A DNA stretch of 64,000 bases, from NCBI GenBank assembly GCA_021782365.1, contig JAJXVB010000011.1, positions 1 through 64,000 of the forward strand, written 5' to 3'. Numbering within the stretch: position 1 is the first letter of the stretch; the number at the start of each line of letters is the position of its first letter. Made by a program: the position numbers and the translations under genes. This DNA comes from Pseudomonadota bacterium. GTDB taxonomy: Bacteria > Pseudomonadota > Gammaproteobacteria > Burkholderiales > Gallionellaceae. Shown one piece after another: positions 52,620 to 61,411 of the stretch. The notes below the pieces were generated by a model, which worked only from the letters and a program-made list of their open reading frames with translations, was not told the origin of the DNA and did not search any database.

Positions 52620-53257
52620 GCAAGCTGCTGAAGATCATGTTGCTGGGCTGTCTTAGCATGTCAGCCTTCGCAGAGGAAGCAAAACTGGAAAAGATACAGG
52701 TTCCGACAGACAAGCCTTCGATTGCCAAGGGGGCGGAAGACTGGATCAACAACTGCCTGACCTGCCATACGATGAAGTATGTCAAATACCGCGACCTTCT
52801 GAGCCTCGGGATAGACAAGGCCAAGGTGGATGGCTGGCGCGGGGAAGCTTCTCTGGATACGCCGCTGACAGCCCAGATGCCGGAGGCGGTTGCGATGGCG
52901 ACTTTTGCAAAGCTGCCGCCTGATTTGAGCCTGATGGCGCAGGCGAGGGATGGCGGGCCGAATTATGTGTATTCCTATCTGATAGGCTACTATGTTAAGC
53001 CGGACGGCAGTGTAGGCAACCACATCTTTCCTGAAACCAAGATGCCTGACCCCTTGGGCATCAGCTCGGCTGCCAATGCGGCAGAGCGCGCTGAAAAGCA
53101 GAAGACGGCGAAGAGCATCGTGACTTTTCTCACATGGGCGGCTGATCCTCATGCGGGAGAGCGCGACACTCTTGGAAAATACGTGATCGCTTATCTGGTC
53201 GTGCTGTCAGCCCTGCTTTATGTCGTCAAGAAGCAGATCTGGTCCAGATTGAAATAG
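52616..53257 (+). CDS. petC: Cytochrome c1 subunit PetC
   Basis: Cytochrome c1 of bc1, 213 residues. A signal peptide (about 1-19, SMSAFA) precedes the haem motif CLTCH (Cys47, Cys50, His51) and a DLSLMAQARDGGPNYVYSYL segment; the C-terminal helix AYLVVLSALLYVVKK anchors it in the membrane. The axial Met is likely in FPETKMPDPLG. It is the last gene of petABC; a hairpin follows. Confidence 0.95.
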   Translation: MSKLLKIMLLGCLSMSAFAEEAKLEKIQVPTDKPSIAKGAEDWINNCLTCHTMKYVKYRDLLSLGIDKAKVDGWRGEASLDTPLTAQMPEAVAMATFAKLPPDLSLMAQARDGGPNYVYSYLIGYYVKPDGSVGNHIFPETKMPDPLGISSAANAAERAEKQKTAKSIVTFLTWAADPHAGERDTLGKYVIAYLVVLSALLYVVKKQIWSRLK

Positions 53258-53284
53258 AAAAATCAGCCGGCGTAAGCCGGCTGA
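53258..53284 (-). terminator. Bidirectional hairpin between petC and the Tyr-rich protein gene
   Basis: TCAGCCGGC (53263-53271) and GCCGGCTGA (53276-53284) form a nine-base stem with loop GTAA. The minus side continues with TTTTT, so it is a good terminator for the convergent minus-strand gene and may act for petABC. Confidence 0.75.
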
Positions 53285-53287
53285 ATG

Positions 53288-53677
53288 CTATTTGGAGGAC
53301 GGTGGCGGCTGGGAAGGCACGGGTCGCCACGGTTCCGGGCAAGTCGGCACATAAGGATAATATCCTTTTGCGGAATCGCAGTAATACCATACCGGCGCTG
53401 CAGGCTGAACCTGCATTGGTTCGGTGTAGACCGGGTATGCCTGTTGATATACGGGATAAGGGTATGCGTACGGGTATGGGTAAGGATAGCGATATGGATA
53501 GGCAAGGTTGTAGCCTATCACGCCGCCGATCAGCGCAGGACCTATCCAGCCGCCATCCCATCCGCGTTCATGCCATGCGCCCCGGTGCCAGCCGCCTCGG
53601 TGAAAGCCGCGGCCTACATATGCATGAGCCGGAACTGCGGTAAGCAGCGCGAGCACCAGGACAGATAATCTTTTCAT
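53288..53677 (-). CDS. Secreted Tyr/Pro/Gly-rich protein
   Basis: Exported protein of 129 residues. A signal peptide (about 1-19, VPAHA) precedes an Arg/Gly/Trp/His-rich part, a Gly-rich helix (GPALIGGVIGYNLA), a Tyr-Pro repeat block (about 60-80), and an ending with VWYYCDSAKGYYPYVPTCPE, a pattern common in small periplasmic or outer-membrane proteins of betaproteobacteria. The start is at 53677 behind AAAGGA. Function unknown. Confidence 0.75.
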   Translation of the reverse strand: MKRLSVLVLALLTAVPAHAYVGRGFHRGGWHRGAWHERGWDGGWIGPALIGGVIGYNLAYPYRYPYPYPYAYPYPVYQQAYPVYTEPMQVQPAAPVWYYCDSAKGYYPYVPTCPEPWRPVPSQPPPSSK

Positions 53678-53809
53678 GATACGTCCTTTCCTTGAGATGA
53701 TTCTAAACGTCTGTCTGACCCACGGCAATTCGACTGCCTGAGGCAAGACAGAGTTCCGCACAGCCATGACTGATAGAATCCAGCCACGATATGCGACGGG
53801 GTACTGAAG

Positions 53810-54610
53810 ATGTTCGAAAACCTGCTTCCAAGAACTGTAGAGATTGCCCGCGATGCTGGTCAAGCCATCATGGAAATCTATGCCGATCCTGTGATGTCCG
53901 TTACGGAAAAAGCGGACAGCTCCCCGCTGACCCTGGCGGATCTTGCATCCGACAGGGTGATAGGCAGTGGACTTGAAAAACTGGGATTAGGTCCCGTGCT
54001 TTCCGAAGAGTCTTCTGCGACAGATTATGGTCGGCGTAGCAACTGGCAACGCTACTGGCTGGTGGATCCTCTGGATGGAACGAAAGAATTCGTCAAGCGT
54101 AACGGAGAATTCACCGTGAACATCGCGTTAGTCGAAAACGGCGAGCCGGTGTTGGGGGTGGTTTATGCGCCTGTCCTCGATGTTTGCTATCTCGCCGCGC
54201 GAGGGGTAGGCGCGTTTGTCAGGCGCGGTCCTCAAAAGATCGAAGCGATACGCGTTCAGGAGCGCATGCCAAACGAGCCTTTGAGGGTGGTTGCGAGCCG
54301 CTCGCACAGCGATGCAAGAACCGGCGCGCTGCTGGAAATACTGGGAGAGCACGAGACCATCAGCATGGGCAGTTCCTTGAAGCTGTGCCTGGTCGCAGAA
54401 GGACGGGCGCATCTTTATCCCAGGCTTGGGCCCACCATGGAATGGGATACCGCGGCCGCGCATGCGATCGTGAAGCAGGCGGGCGGGAGAGTTTGCGATA
54501 TTCACGGTGCGGAACTCGTCTATAACAAGGCCGACTTGCACAATCCTGAGTTCTTCGTGTTTTCGGCGAAGGATCAGGAACTGTTTCGGAAAATCCAGTC
54601 TGCAGGGTAG
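53810..54610 (+). CDS. cysQ: 3'(2'),5'-bisphosphate nucleotidase CysQ
   Basis: Inositol-monophosphatase-family phosphatase that breaks down PAP from sulfate assimilation. 266 residues, with metal and substrate motifs LSEESSATD, WLVDPLDGTKEFVKRNGEF, and PTMEWDTAAAHAIVKQAGG. The KEFVKRNGEFTVNIALV segment is typical of CysQ rather than of SuhB. It is placed alone between petC and an unknown gene, on the plus strand. Confidence 0.88.
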   Translation: MFENLLPRTVEIARDAGQAIMEIYADPVMSVTEKADSSPLTLADLASDRVIGSGLEKLGLGPVLSEESSATDYGRRSNWQRYWLVDPLDGTKEFVKRNGEFTVNIALVENGEPVLGVVYAPVLDVCYLAARGVGAFVRRGPQKIEAIRVQERMPNEPLRVVASRSHSDARTGALLEILGEHETISMGSSLKLCLVAEGRAHLYPRLGPTMEWDTAAAHAIVKQAGGRVCDIHGAELVYNKADLHNPEFFVFSAKDQELFRKIQSAG

Positions 54611-55540
54611 CTAAGTGTGCAGGTTCAGCACGACGGGCTGGATAGCAGTAATGTTTCCGATTTCGCTGTAAACCGGAGTCTTGGGAGCGGGGCCCTTGTC
54701 GTGCGGTTTTGCCATGTCGAAGATTCCGTCGATCACATGGTAGGAGGCGATGGCTGCCGCAATTGCGGGATCGGCCGAGTTGACCACGGGCGGGCCGCTC
54801 GCATTGACCTGTGCGGCAGCCGCGGGGGGCGCAGTCGTAGCTGCAGCAGTCGCTGGAATTGCAGCAGTCGTGGGAGTCGTGGCAGCAGCGATGGTGGTTG
54901 AAGCTGCAGGGGTCGTCTGAGTTGCAGCGTTGGTGGCGGCAGCGGTGGCAGTCGCCGCAGTAGTGGAAGTCGTAGCCGTGTTGGCAGCGGCGGTAGTCGT
55001 TTGAGTCGCGGCAGCGGCTGGAGCTGCGGTGGCAGCGGTTGCAGCAGCGCTAAGCGGCAGGCTGTTGAGCTGGGCCGAAAGTGCGGCGAACTGCGCCGCA
55101 AATTGACCTGTCGAGAGCGCCGCCTGGGCCAGCAGGGAGACCGTTCCCGAAGGATTTGCGATGAAGGCGGCTTGCAGTGCCTGATAGTCTACGGTGATCT
55201 CTCCGGTAGAGAGCGAAACGCCTATCGCAGATAGCCCTGAAATATTGAGGCTTGCATTCAGGGCCTGAACAAACGGAAGATTGAGCGCCCCGCTGACCGA
55301 GCTTTGCAGGATGCCGCTTTGCAGGAAATTGTTGTATGCATCTGCAAAGTATTGGGTTGCGACAGAGAGAGAGGCGAAGTCGGTCTGGCTTGCTTCAAAC
55401 AGCGTGGATGCGGAAAGCAGCTTTCCTGCGTCAGAGATGCTGACGGTGTCGGTGCTTAAAGGCGGAAAAACAGTCTGCCGGGCACCGATGGAATAAACGG
55501 TGTCTAGGCTTGATAGCGCAGTGACCGGCGAGATATCCAT
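54611..55540 (-). CDS. Ala/Thr-rich low-complexity protein with FliD-like segments
   Basis: 309 residues. The first 155 residues resemble flagellar cap or similar proteins in style (AISxVSLSTGEITVDYQALQAAFIANPSGT, shown only in outline) without a confident match. Residues about 165-245 consist almost solely of Ala, Thr and Pro, a disordered linker. The C-terminal 60 residues resume normal composition (SYHVIDGIFDMAKPHDKGP). No signal peptide. It ends right against cysQ. Probably a surface, secreted or linker protein; function unknown. Confidence 0.6.
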   Translation of the reverse strand: MDISPVTALSSLDTVYSIGARQTVFPPLSTDTVSISDAGKLLSASTLFEASQTDFASLSVATQYFADAYNNFLQSGILQSSVSGALNLPFVQALNASLNISGLSAIGVSLSTGEITVDYQALQAAFIANPSGTVSLLAQAALSTGQFAAQFAALSAQLNSLPLSAAATAATAAPAAAATQTTTAAANTATTSTTAATATAAATNAATQTTPAASTTIAAATTPTTAAIPATAAATTAPPAAAAQVNASGPPVVNSADPAIAAAIASYHVIDGIFDMAKPHDKGPAPKTPVYSEIGNITAIQPVVLNLHT

Positions 55541-55595
55541 GGCTATGATGAAGGCACGGTGGATGTCGAAACCCTATGCCTGTTTTCAGGTCTTG

Positions 55596-56612
55596 TCAAG
55601 CGACCAGCCAGCGCCCGTTTCGATAGATGATCTCATCGTCCAGCAGAACCGATTGGGTCGCGGCAAATACGTCGACGTGGAACTTGGCGGCCGATTTTTT
55701 TATGTTGGGCTTGTTGTAGCTGCCGTGCTTGGCGCCTAAAGACAGGTGCACGCCGCACATGCGCTCGAATGTGCCGATGTCGCTCACGGTTCTATCCTCG
55801 CTGAAGGACCGGTTAAGGCCCAACCCAAGTTCGCGCAGCCAGACTTCCCCTTCATGTTCGCGTATGCTGGAAAGCACGCGGTCGAACTCGGGCGTGGAAT
55901 CAATCGTGCCGGTGATGCGGCCCTTGTTTACCACCAGCGTGATGGGCTTTTCCGGCTTGTTGACCGAGAAGGTGGTGTCGCCGAAGATCGAGATGCGCAC
56001 CCGGCCATTGACCGCCTCGAGGTCTTTCGATTCGGTGAAGACTTCGCCGATCGGAAACTGGCCGCCGACATTGTGCATCTGGCTGTAGTCGCCGACGTTG
56101 AGCTTCGCGGTCTCGAGGCCTGCCGAGAAGACAAGGCGCTCGCCGCCGCTCTCGATGGTGCAGGTATGCGCGGCATCGATCCTCTCCTTAAGCGCATTCC
56201 CCACGCCGCGGTAGTAGCCGGGATCGTAGGCCAGGGATTCGATGTAGATCAGCGCCTCCTGTCCTGGCATGCGCGAAAGGTGAGGGTGTTCGATCACCTT
56301 GAGATCGCGCTTGAAGAGCTCGACGCGCAGGCGGAATGCGTCAAGGCGAAAGCTCGTGGACTGTATCAGCACGACGAGATCGCCGGGTATCAGCCTGTCG
56401 AATGCGGCATGCACATCGGATGCTTGAGCGTTGTCGAAGTCGATGAAGGTCGCATTAGGCAGGCAACGACGGTAGGCCTGGGTCAAGGCAATAGCCAGAT
56501 CGCATTGACCGTCCCAGACCACGAGCGCGGACTGGGTATGCCCGATGGCGATTTCCAGAATGTCGCGCAGATTTTTTTCTGCTTCGTCTATGGCGGTGTC
56601 GGGCAGGGTCAT
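55596..56612 (-). CDS. M29-like aminopeptidase family protein
   Basis: 338 residues matching the thermophilic-aminopeptidase (M29) style by VFSAGLETAKLNVGDYSQMH, NVGGQFPIGEVFTE, GRVRISIFGDTTFS and EVWLRELGLGLN, with a C-terminal HLSLGAKHG and FHVDVFAATQSVLLD. The start at 56612 abuts the end of the downstream oxygenase frame; an upstream TTG-type start overlaps it. Metal-binding Glu and His residues seem present. Substrate unknown. Confidence 0.7.
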   Translation of the reverse strand: MTLPDTAIDEAEKNLRDILEIAIGHTQSALVVWDGQCDLAIALTQAYRRCLPNATFIDFDNAQASDVHAAFDRLIPGDLVVLIQSTSFRLDAFRLRVELFKRDLKVIEHPHLSRMPGQEALIYIESLAYDPGYYRGVGNALKERIDAAHTCTIESGGERLVFSAGLETAKLNVGDYSQMHNVGGQFPIGEVFTESKDLEAVNGRVRISIFGDTTFSVNKPEKPITLVVNKGRITGTIDSTPEFDRVLSSIREHEGEVWLRELGLGLNRSFSEDRTVSDIGTFERMCGVHLSLGAKHGSYNKPNIKKSAAKFHVDVFAATQSVLLDDEIIYRNGRWLVA

Positions 56613-56614
56613 GT

Positions 56615-57211
56615 CTAACTTCCGCTGATTCTGAACCATCCGGCGATGCTGCGCCGGGTGTTCTGCGAGATCAGCACCTCATGGGGGAAATGTTCGCTAA
56701 GGAAAATGATCATGGTGCCGTATCTTGGCGCCACGGTTTCAAGGATTGCATCTTGGGAATCATACAGCACAAGCTCTCCGCCATCGCTCTCTTTCCAGCC
56801 TTCGTTCAGATAGAGCACGGTCGAAAGCACGCGGTTTTTCTTTCCGGAAAGCACATCGGTATGCTTTGCATAGCCCATTCCCTTTTCATAGATCGCATAG
56901 TGGCATTCGTAATCGAAAAGCCCGAGGAAAAGCCTCTCATTGAGCCCAAGTCTCAGTTCTTCCATGAAGGAAAGATAGGCGGCGTCCGCAGGATGCATAT
57001 CCGTAAGCCACGAGATCGCATCTCCCCGCACCGAGGATATCCTTTGCTTGGCCGATCCTCTTCCTATCTGGGCTGCATTAAATCTTGAAGGGTCATCATG
57101 CTGGCAGCGTGCGTAGAGTCTATCGAGCATGGTATCGGCCAAGAGTTTTTCAAGGACGATATAGCCGCGCTGATCGATCTGTCCGGCAATTTCTTGAATG
57201 TCCATCTGCAT
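56615..57211 (-). CDS. 2OG-Fe(II) oxygenase (prolyl-hydroxylase-like)
   Basis: Predicted 2-oxoglutarate-dependent oxygenase of about 198 residues. The iron site is YAKHTDVLSG (HxD) with a distal His in SEHFPHEVL, followed by RRSIAGWFR, where the Arg would bind 2-oxoglutarate. This is the SM-20/PHD-type fold. The start is uncertain (57211, 57205 or 57274, none with a clear ribosome site). Convergence with the peptidase-like gene suggests co-transcription, as they overlap almost end to start. Confidence 0.78.
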   Translation of the reverse strand: MQMDIQEIAGQIDQRGYIVLEKLLADTMLDRLYARCQHDDPSRFNAAQIGRGSAKQRISSVRGDAISWLTDMHPADAAYLSFMEELRLGLNERLFLGLFDYECHYAIYEKGMGYAKHTDVLSGKKNRVLSTVLYLNEGWKESDGGELVLYDSQDAILETVAPRYGTMIIFLSEHFPHEVLISQNTRRSIAGWFRISGS

Positions 57212-57317
57212 GCGGTTTTTGAAACGAAGCGCTTGGGATTTTACCCTTTTTGCGGCGGGTTGTGAGCGCTTCATTCAGGGCGTAGAATCTGCAATAATCT
57301 TCTGAGGGAGGCTTGCT

Positions 57318-57854
57318 ATGAAGAAGAAGTCTTTGCCTTTGGGCCGCGTCTATCGCCTGCTTGAGCCAGGCCCCGTCGTTCTGGTCTCGACCCTTGGCGC
57401 TCGGCGCCCCAACATCATGACGATGTCCTGGCACACGATGATGGAGTTCGAGCCGCCCCTTGTCGGCTGCGTGATCAGCAACCGGAATTACAGCTTCAAC
57501 ATCATCAATGAAACCCGCGAGTGCGTGATCAACATACCGACGGTCGAGATCGCGAAGCAGGTGGTGGGGTGCGGAAATTGCTCGGGGCGCAGGGTGGACA
57601 AGTTCAAGAAATTCGGCCTTACCGCAGCCGATGCCGCCATCGTTTCGGCGCCTATGATCGACGAGTGCTATGCGAACCTCGAATGCACCATCTTCGATGA
57701 TGAACTGGTCGAGAAATACAATTTTTTCGTGTTCCGGGTAGAAAAGGCATGGATGGATGCGGCCAGGAAGGATCATAGGACGATACATCACCAGGGAATG
57801 GGAAGATTCATGGTCGCGGGAGAGACGATATCCTTGCCTTCCAGGATGAAATAA
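57318..57854 (+). CDS. Flavin reductase-like FMN-binding protein
   Basis: 178 residues with the flavin-reductase (DIM6/NTAB) split barrel: GPVVLVSTLGARRPNIMTMSW, PPLVGCVISNRNYSFN, ECVINIPTVEIAKQVVGCG and the closing LPSRMK. It likely binds FMN and reduces flavin or a quinone-like compound. A good GGGAGGC ribosome site precedes the ATG. Divergent from the oxygenase gene. Confidence 0.85.
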   Translation: MKKKSLPLGRVYRLLEPGPVVLVSTLGARRPNIMTMSWHTMMEFEPPLVGCVISNRNYSFNIINETRECVINIPTVEIAKQVVGCGNCSGRRVDKFKKFGLTAADAAIVSAPMIDECYANLECTIFDDELVEKYNFFVFRVEKAWMDAARKDHRTIHHQGMGRFMVAGETISLPSRMK

Positions 57855-57901
57855 CCGCGGCAATCGGTGTATACTGTTTATATTACGGAGGAAGCACGAT
57901 C

Positions 57902-58393
57902 ATGAAGAAAGAAATTGTTGTCGCATTGCTCTTTGCCTTTTCTGCATCCCTTGCATCCGCAGCGGACGCGCCCGCGAAGAAACCCGTCAAAAAGCCTGTC
58001 TGCGATGATCAGTATCACGGTCAATATCATGAGCAATACTACGATCATTACCATGGCGCAATGGGCGGGCAGGGCATGATGATGGGTGTGGGGAGATACC
58101 ACATGCTGAATTTGAGCGCGGATCAGCAATCCAGGATCAGCAAGCTTACCGACCAGCTCAATCACGACAATTGGGCAAAGCAGGGGATGATCAACGACGA
58201 GTCGGCAAAGCTTCGCGACCTTTACGAGGCTGACAAGCGCGATCCGGCTGCGATAGGCGAGGAATACAAGAAGATATTCGATCTGAAACGCCAGATGATC
58301 GAAGCCTATCTTGCAACTCAGAACCAGATCGAGGATCTTTTGACGCCAGAGCAGCGCGATCAGCTAAAAAGCCTGAGGCGCAGGATGAGATAG
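57902..58393 (+). CDS. Spy/CpxP-like periplasmic protein
   Basis: Periplasmic protein of 163 residues. A signal peptide (about 1-20, SLASA), then a Lys/Pro segment, a His/Tyr-rich stretch (HGQYHEQYYDHYHG), and a helical body with two LTxxQ-type sites (LSADQQSRIS and LTPEQRDQLK). This is the Spy/CpxP chaperone or metal-stress pattern. The His-rich region may bind metal, suiting an iron- or copper-exposed organism. It precedes mlaC by a few bases. Confidence 0.78.
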   Translation: MKKEIVVALLFAFSASLASAADAPAKKPVKKPVCDDQYHGQYHEQYYDHYHGAMGGQGMMMGVGRYHMLNLSADQQSRISKLTDQLNHDNWAKQGMINDESAKLRDLYEADKRDPAAIGEEYKKIFDLKRQMIEAYLATQNQIEDLLTPEQRDQLKSLRRRMR

Positions 58394-58397
58394 GATC

Positions 58398-58997
58398 ATG
58401 TTGAGGCTGTTCCTCACGCTTCTGCTTTTCTCGGCGAGTGCTTTTGCGGACTCTCCTGATGCGGTCGTCAAGAAGATGGTGGACGATGTCATTTCGCCCA
58501 TCAGGCAGGATGGCAGCCTCACTCGCGATCCGGTGAAACTGGATGCGCTTGTCGATGCGCGCGTTTTCCCGCGTATCGATCTTGAGAGGCTAAGCAGGCT
58601 GACGGTCGGCAAGGATTACTGGAAGCAGGCAACCCTCGAGGATCGCGAAAAACTGGTCGGCGAATACCATACATTTCTCCTTCACGCATTTTCGGACGTG
58701 ATCTCGCAGTACACCGACCAGACGATACTTTATCTCCCTTTCAAGATGAAACCCGATGCGAATGAGGCCATGGTCAGGACCGTCGTCATGGATCCCAGGG
58801 ATGAGTCGACCGAGCTCGACTACAGGCTTGAAAAGGTGGGCGGGAACTGGCTCATCTACGATGTGGACATCGACAACATGAGCATGATCAGGATCTACCA
58901 TTCCAATTTCGGCGATGCGCTATCAGAAGGCGGCGTGAACCGCCTGATCGGCATGCTGCACGAAAAGAACCTGAAGGTCGAAGCATCCAGGAAATGA
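58398..58997 (+). CDS. MlaC-like phospholipid-binding periplasmic protein
   Basis: 199 residues with signal peptide (about 1-18, ASAFADS) and the MlaC/Ttg2D fold: VDARVFPRIDLERLSRLTVGK, YWKQATLEDREKLVGEYHTF, and ELDYRLEKVGGNWLIYDVDIDNMSMI. MlaC ferries phospholipid between membranes. Other mla genes are absent here, so it may be a stand-alone paralogue (as in some toluene-tolerance clusters). It starts 4 bases after the Spy-like gene, so the two are likely co-transcribed. Confidence 0.88.
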   Translation: MLRLFLTLLLFSASAFADSPDAVVKKMVDDVISPIRQDGSLTRDPVKLDALVDARVFPRIDLERLSRLTVGKDYWKQATLEDREKLVGEYHTFLLHAFSDVISQYTDQTILYLPFKMKPDANEAMVRTVVMDPRDESTELDYRLEKVGGNWLIYDVDIDNMSMIRIYHSNFGDALSEGGVNRLIGMLHEKNLKVEASRK

Positions 58998-59003
58998 GGC
59001 TTC

Positions 59004-60356
59004 TTAGCGTATGCCCATCAGCTGTAGCAGGCGCGCATTGGATACGGAAAGCTTGTCGTTGAGCGACCTTAGGAATGCGCGATCCATGCGGATTCCCACG
59101 TCCTTCGAGAAGGCCTCCAGCCTTTCCTTCGAGATTTCGAGCGCGATGACTTCTCCCTGCGCTGCGACACTTGCCCCCCTGATCGGACTTCCGTTGTAGA
59201 GACAGGCGTTTTCGCCGACGCAGTCGCCAGCCTGTATCAGGTTCAGCATGCGGTTCTGCTTGGTGACGGCGACACTCCCCTTGAGCACGATGAAAAACGA
59301 AAAACCGTGCTCGTCTTCCCGTATGAGCGCCTCGTTGTGCCTGAAGGTGCGGGGTTCCGATGCACGCAACACCTCCCAAATCTCGACGGTCAGGAAATCC
59401 TTGAAGAAGGCGCAGCGGCTCATCAGATCGAACATCGCCTGTTCATCCGACTGCTTGGCAGTCCTCAATACCCCAGTCGCGGCATAGAGGTCGCTCAAGA
59501 ATTCCTTCCAGTCCTGATAGCGGTCTTCAAGGCTCTTCTGCAGCGCGCGGTCCGTGATGCGGACGATCTCCTTCGGAAGGTCCGCCCTGCGTATGCCGAT
59601 CGGGATATGCGGGTGATTGACGATCTGGTTGATCGCCGCGTAATTGTCCGTCGCATTGAAGGTGTTGTGGCCTGTCAGAAGCCGATAAAGCACGGCGCCC
59701 AGGGAATAGATGTCGCTCTGGTGGTTGAGGCTGGCCCCTGAAATCTGTTCGGGCGACATGTAGCTCAAGCTTCCTGCTCCCGAGATCTGCGTGGTATCCG
59801 CATTGAAAAGCAGCGCGCAGCCGAAATCGGCGAGCTTGACCTGGCCATCCAAGCGCAGCATGATGTTTGCAGGCTTCACATCCCTGTGGATGACGCCCAT
59901 CTGCAGCGCGTAATTAAGCGCCTCTGCAACCTGCCTCACGATGTCCATGACCTTGTCGACGGGGAGCAGCTTGTCGGGCGATGAATATTTGTCGAGCGAT
60001 TCCCCTTCAACATACTCCATCACGATATAGGTGTTGTCCGCATCCGTCCTGCTTGCCTCGATGAGGGAAACGATGTTGGGGTGCTTCAGCATGCCGCACA
60101 GGGATGACTCGATAGCGAACATCTTGTGCTGCATGCCGATGCTGCATTCCGGACGCATCTTCTTGATGGCGACCCGCTGGTTCGTGTTGACGTCGAGTGC
60201 GAGATACACATCGCTGGTCGCCCCTTTCCCAAGGACGCTCATGATCTTGTAGTTTCCGATGTCCTCGATCAGAAGTTCGCTGCGGGCATCCAGCCTGCGG
60301 GTCTTTTCCATTTCAGGCATTGCGGTGTCAAGGCGCAGGGTTGGGGTAGAGTTCAT
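59004..60356 (-). CDS. Serine/threonine protein kinase with C-terminal cyclic-nucleotide-binding domain
   Basis: 450 residues. A kinase domain (about 32-300) shows the Gly-rich loop LGKGATSDVYLA, the Lys in VAIKKM, HRDVKPANIML, the DFG triplet in LADFGCALLF, and SYMSPEQ. A Crp-like cNMP domain (about 320-435) follows, with GDCVGENACLYNGSPIRGAS, but no DNA-binding HTH. Binding of cAMP or another nucleotide may gate kinase activity. The start overlaps the aldo/keto reductase end by 29 bases, unless a start at 60320 is used. Confidence 0.88.
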   Translation of the reverse strand: MNSTPTLRLDTAMPEMEKTRRLDARSELLIEDIGNYKIMSVLGKGATSDVYLALDVNTNQRVAIKKMRPECSIGMQHKMFAIESSLCGMLKHPNIVSLIEASRTDADNTYIVMEYVEGESLDKYSSPDKLLPVDKVMDIVRQVAEALNYALQMGVIHRDVKPANIMLRLDGQVKLADFGCALLFNADTTQISGAGSLSYMSPEQISGASLNHQSDIYSLGAVLYRLLTGHNTFNATDNYAAINQIVNHPHIPIGIRRADLPKEIVRITDRALQKSLEDRYQDWKEFLSDLYAATGVLRTAKQSDEQAMFDLMSRCAFFKDFLTVEIWEVLRASEPRTFRHNEALIREDEHGFSFFIVLKGSVAVTKQNRMLNLIQAGDCVGENACLYNGSPIRGASVAAQGEVIALEISKERLEAFSKDVGIRMDRAFLRSLNDKLSVSNARLLQLMGIR

Positions 60357-61359
60357 GTATGGCTTCTATTTTCTTCAACAATTCATCTGACAGCGTGAGT
60401 TCGCTGCTTGCTAGGTTTTCTTCCAGCTGGGCCAGGGTCGTGGCACCCACGATCACGCTGGATGTGAACCAGCGGGTGCGCGCAAACGCGAGCGCCATCT
60501 TCACGGGGCTGATGCCCGCATCCTTCGCGATTTGCAGATATGCCGCCGTCGCAGCGGGAACATTGGGTTTCTGGTAGCGCTGGCCGAAACCCGGAAACAG
60601 CGTGATGCGGCCCTGAGCATTCGGGTCCTGGTATTTTCCGGTGAGATGCCCGAAGGCCAGAGGGCTGTAAGCAAGCAATCCGACTTTGGCATGGCGGCAG
60701 ATTTCCGAAAGACCGCTCTCGAAGGTGCGGTTCATCAGATGGTATGCGTTCTGTATCGAGACGATAGAGGGCAATCCTGCCTGAGTTGCCAAACGCGAGA
60801 ATTCAGAAACGCCCCAGGGGGTCTCGTTCGACAATCCGATGTATCTTATCTTGCCCGCCTTGACGAGAGCGTTGAGAGAGGACAACTGCTCGAGGATCGG
60901 CGTGCTGTCTTTCTCCTGTGTTGCGTCATAGCTCGTTTGCCCGAACATCGGCACATAGCGGTCCGGCCAGTGTATCTGGTAGAGATCGATGTAGTCGGTC
61001 TGCAGGCGCTTCAGGCTTGCATCGACCGCGGCGTTGAGGTGCTCCTGGTTTATGCGCGGACCGTTGCGTATCCATGCAAATCCTCGCGAGGGGCCGGCGA
61101 TCTTGGTGGCGATCGTGAATTTTTCCCGAGGTTGGCGTCTGAGCCAGGATCCGACATAGGATTCCGTGCGCCCCTGCGTCTCCGCCCTGGGCGGAACGGG
61201 GTACATTTCCGCCGTGTCGATGAGGTTGACGCCGTGCGCCGCAGCCATGTCAAGCTGCTGATGCGCATCCTGTTCGGTGTTCTGTTCGCCAAAGGTCATC
61301 GTGCCAAGGGACAAGGCTGACACCGAAAGATCGCTGTTTCTCAGTCGTCTGTATTCCAT
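60328..61359 (-). CDS. Aldo/keto reductase (Tas-like)
   Basis: NADPH-dependent oxidoreductase of 343 residues. The start MEYRRLRNSDLSVSALSLGT, DTAEMYPVPP (catalytic Asp and Tyr), KFTIATKIAG (Lys) and YIDLYQIHWPDRYVP (His) all fit the Tas branch. GGGAGA precedes the ATG at 61359. It overlaps the kinase gene downstream, which implies coupled translation. Substrate unknown; a detoxification or prototrophy role is typical of Tas. Confidence 0.9.
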   Translation of the reverse strand: MEYRRLRNSDLSVSALSLGTMTFGEQNTEQDAHQQLDMAAAHGVNLIDTAEMYPVPPRAETQGRTESYVGSWLRRQPREKFTIATKIAGPSRGFAWIRNGPRINQEHLNAAVDASLKRLQTDYIDLYQIHWPDRYVPMFGQTSYDATQEKDSTPILEQLSSLNALVKAGKIRYIGLSNETPWGVSEFSRLATQAGLPSIVSIQNAYHLMNRTFESGLSEICRHAKVGLLAYSPLAFGHLTGKYQDPNAQGRITLFPGFGQRYQKPNVPAATAAYLQIAKDAGISPVKMALAFARTRWFTSSVIVGATTLAQLEENLASSELTLSDELLKKIEAIHELYPNPAP

Positions 61360-61411
61360 GATCTCTCCCAGGTTGAAGTCGGGATATTCTAACCCCGTGG
61401 AAATGAGGCGG

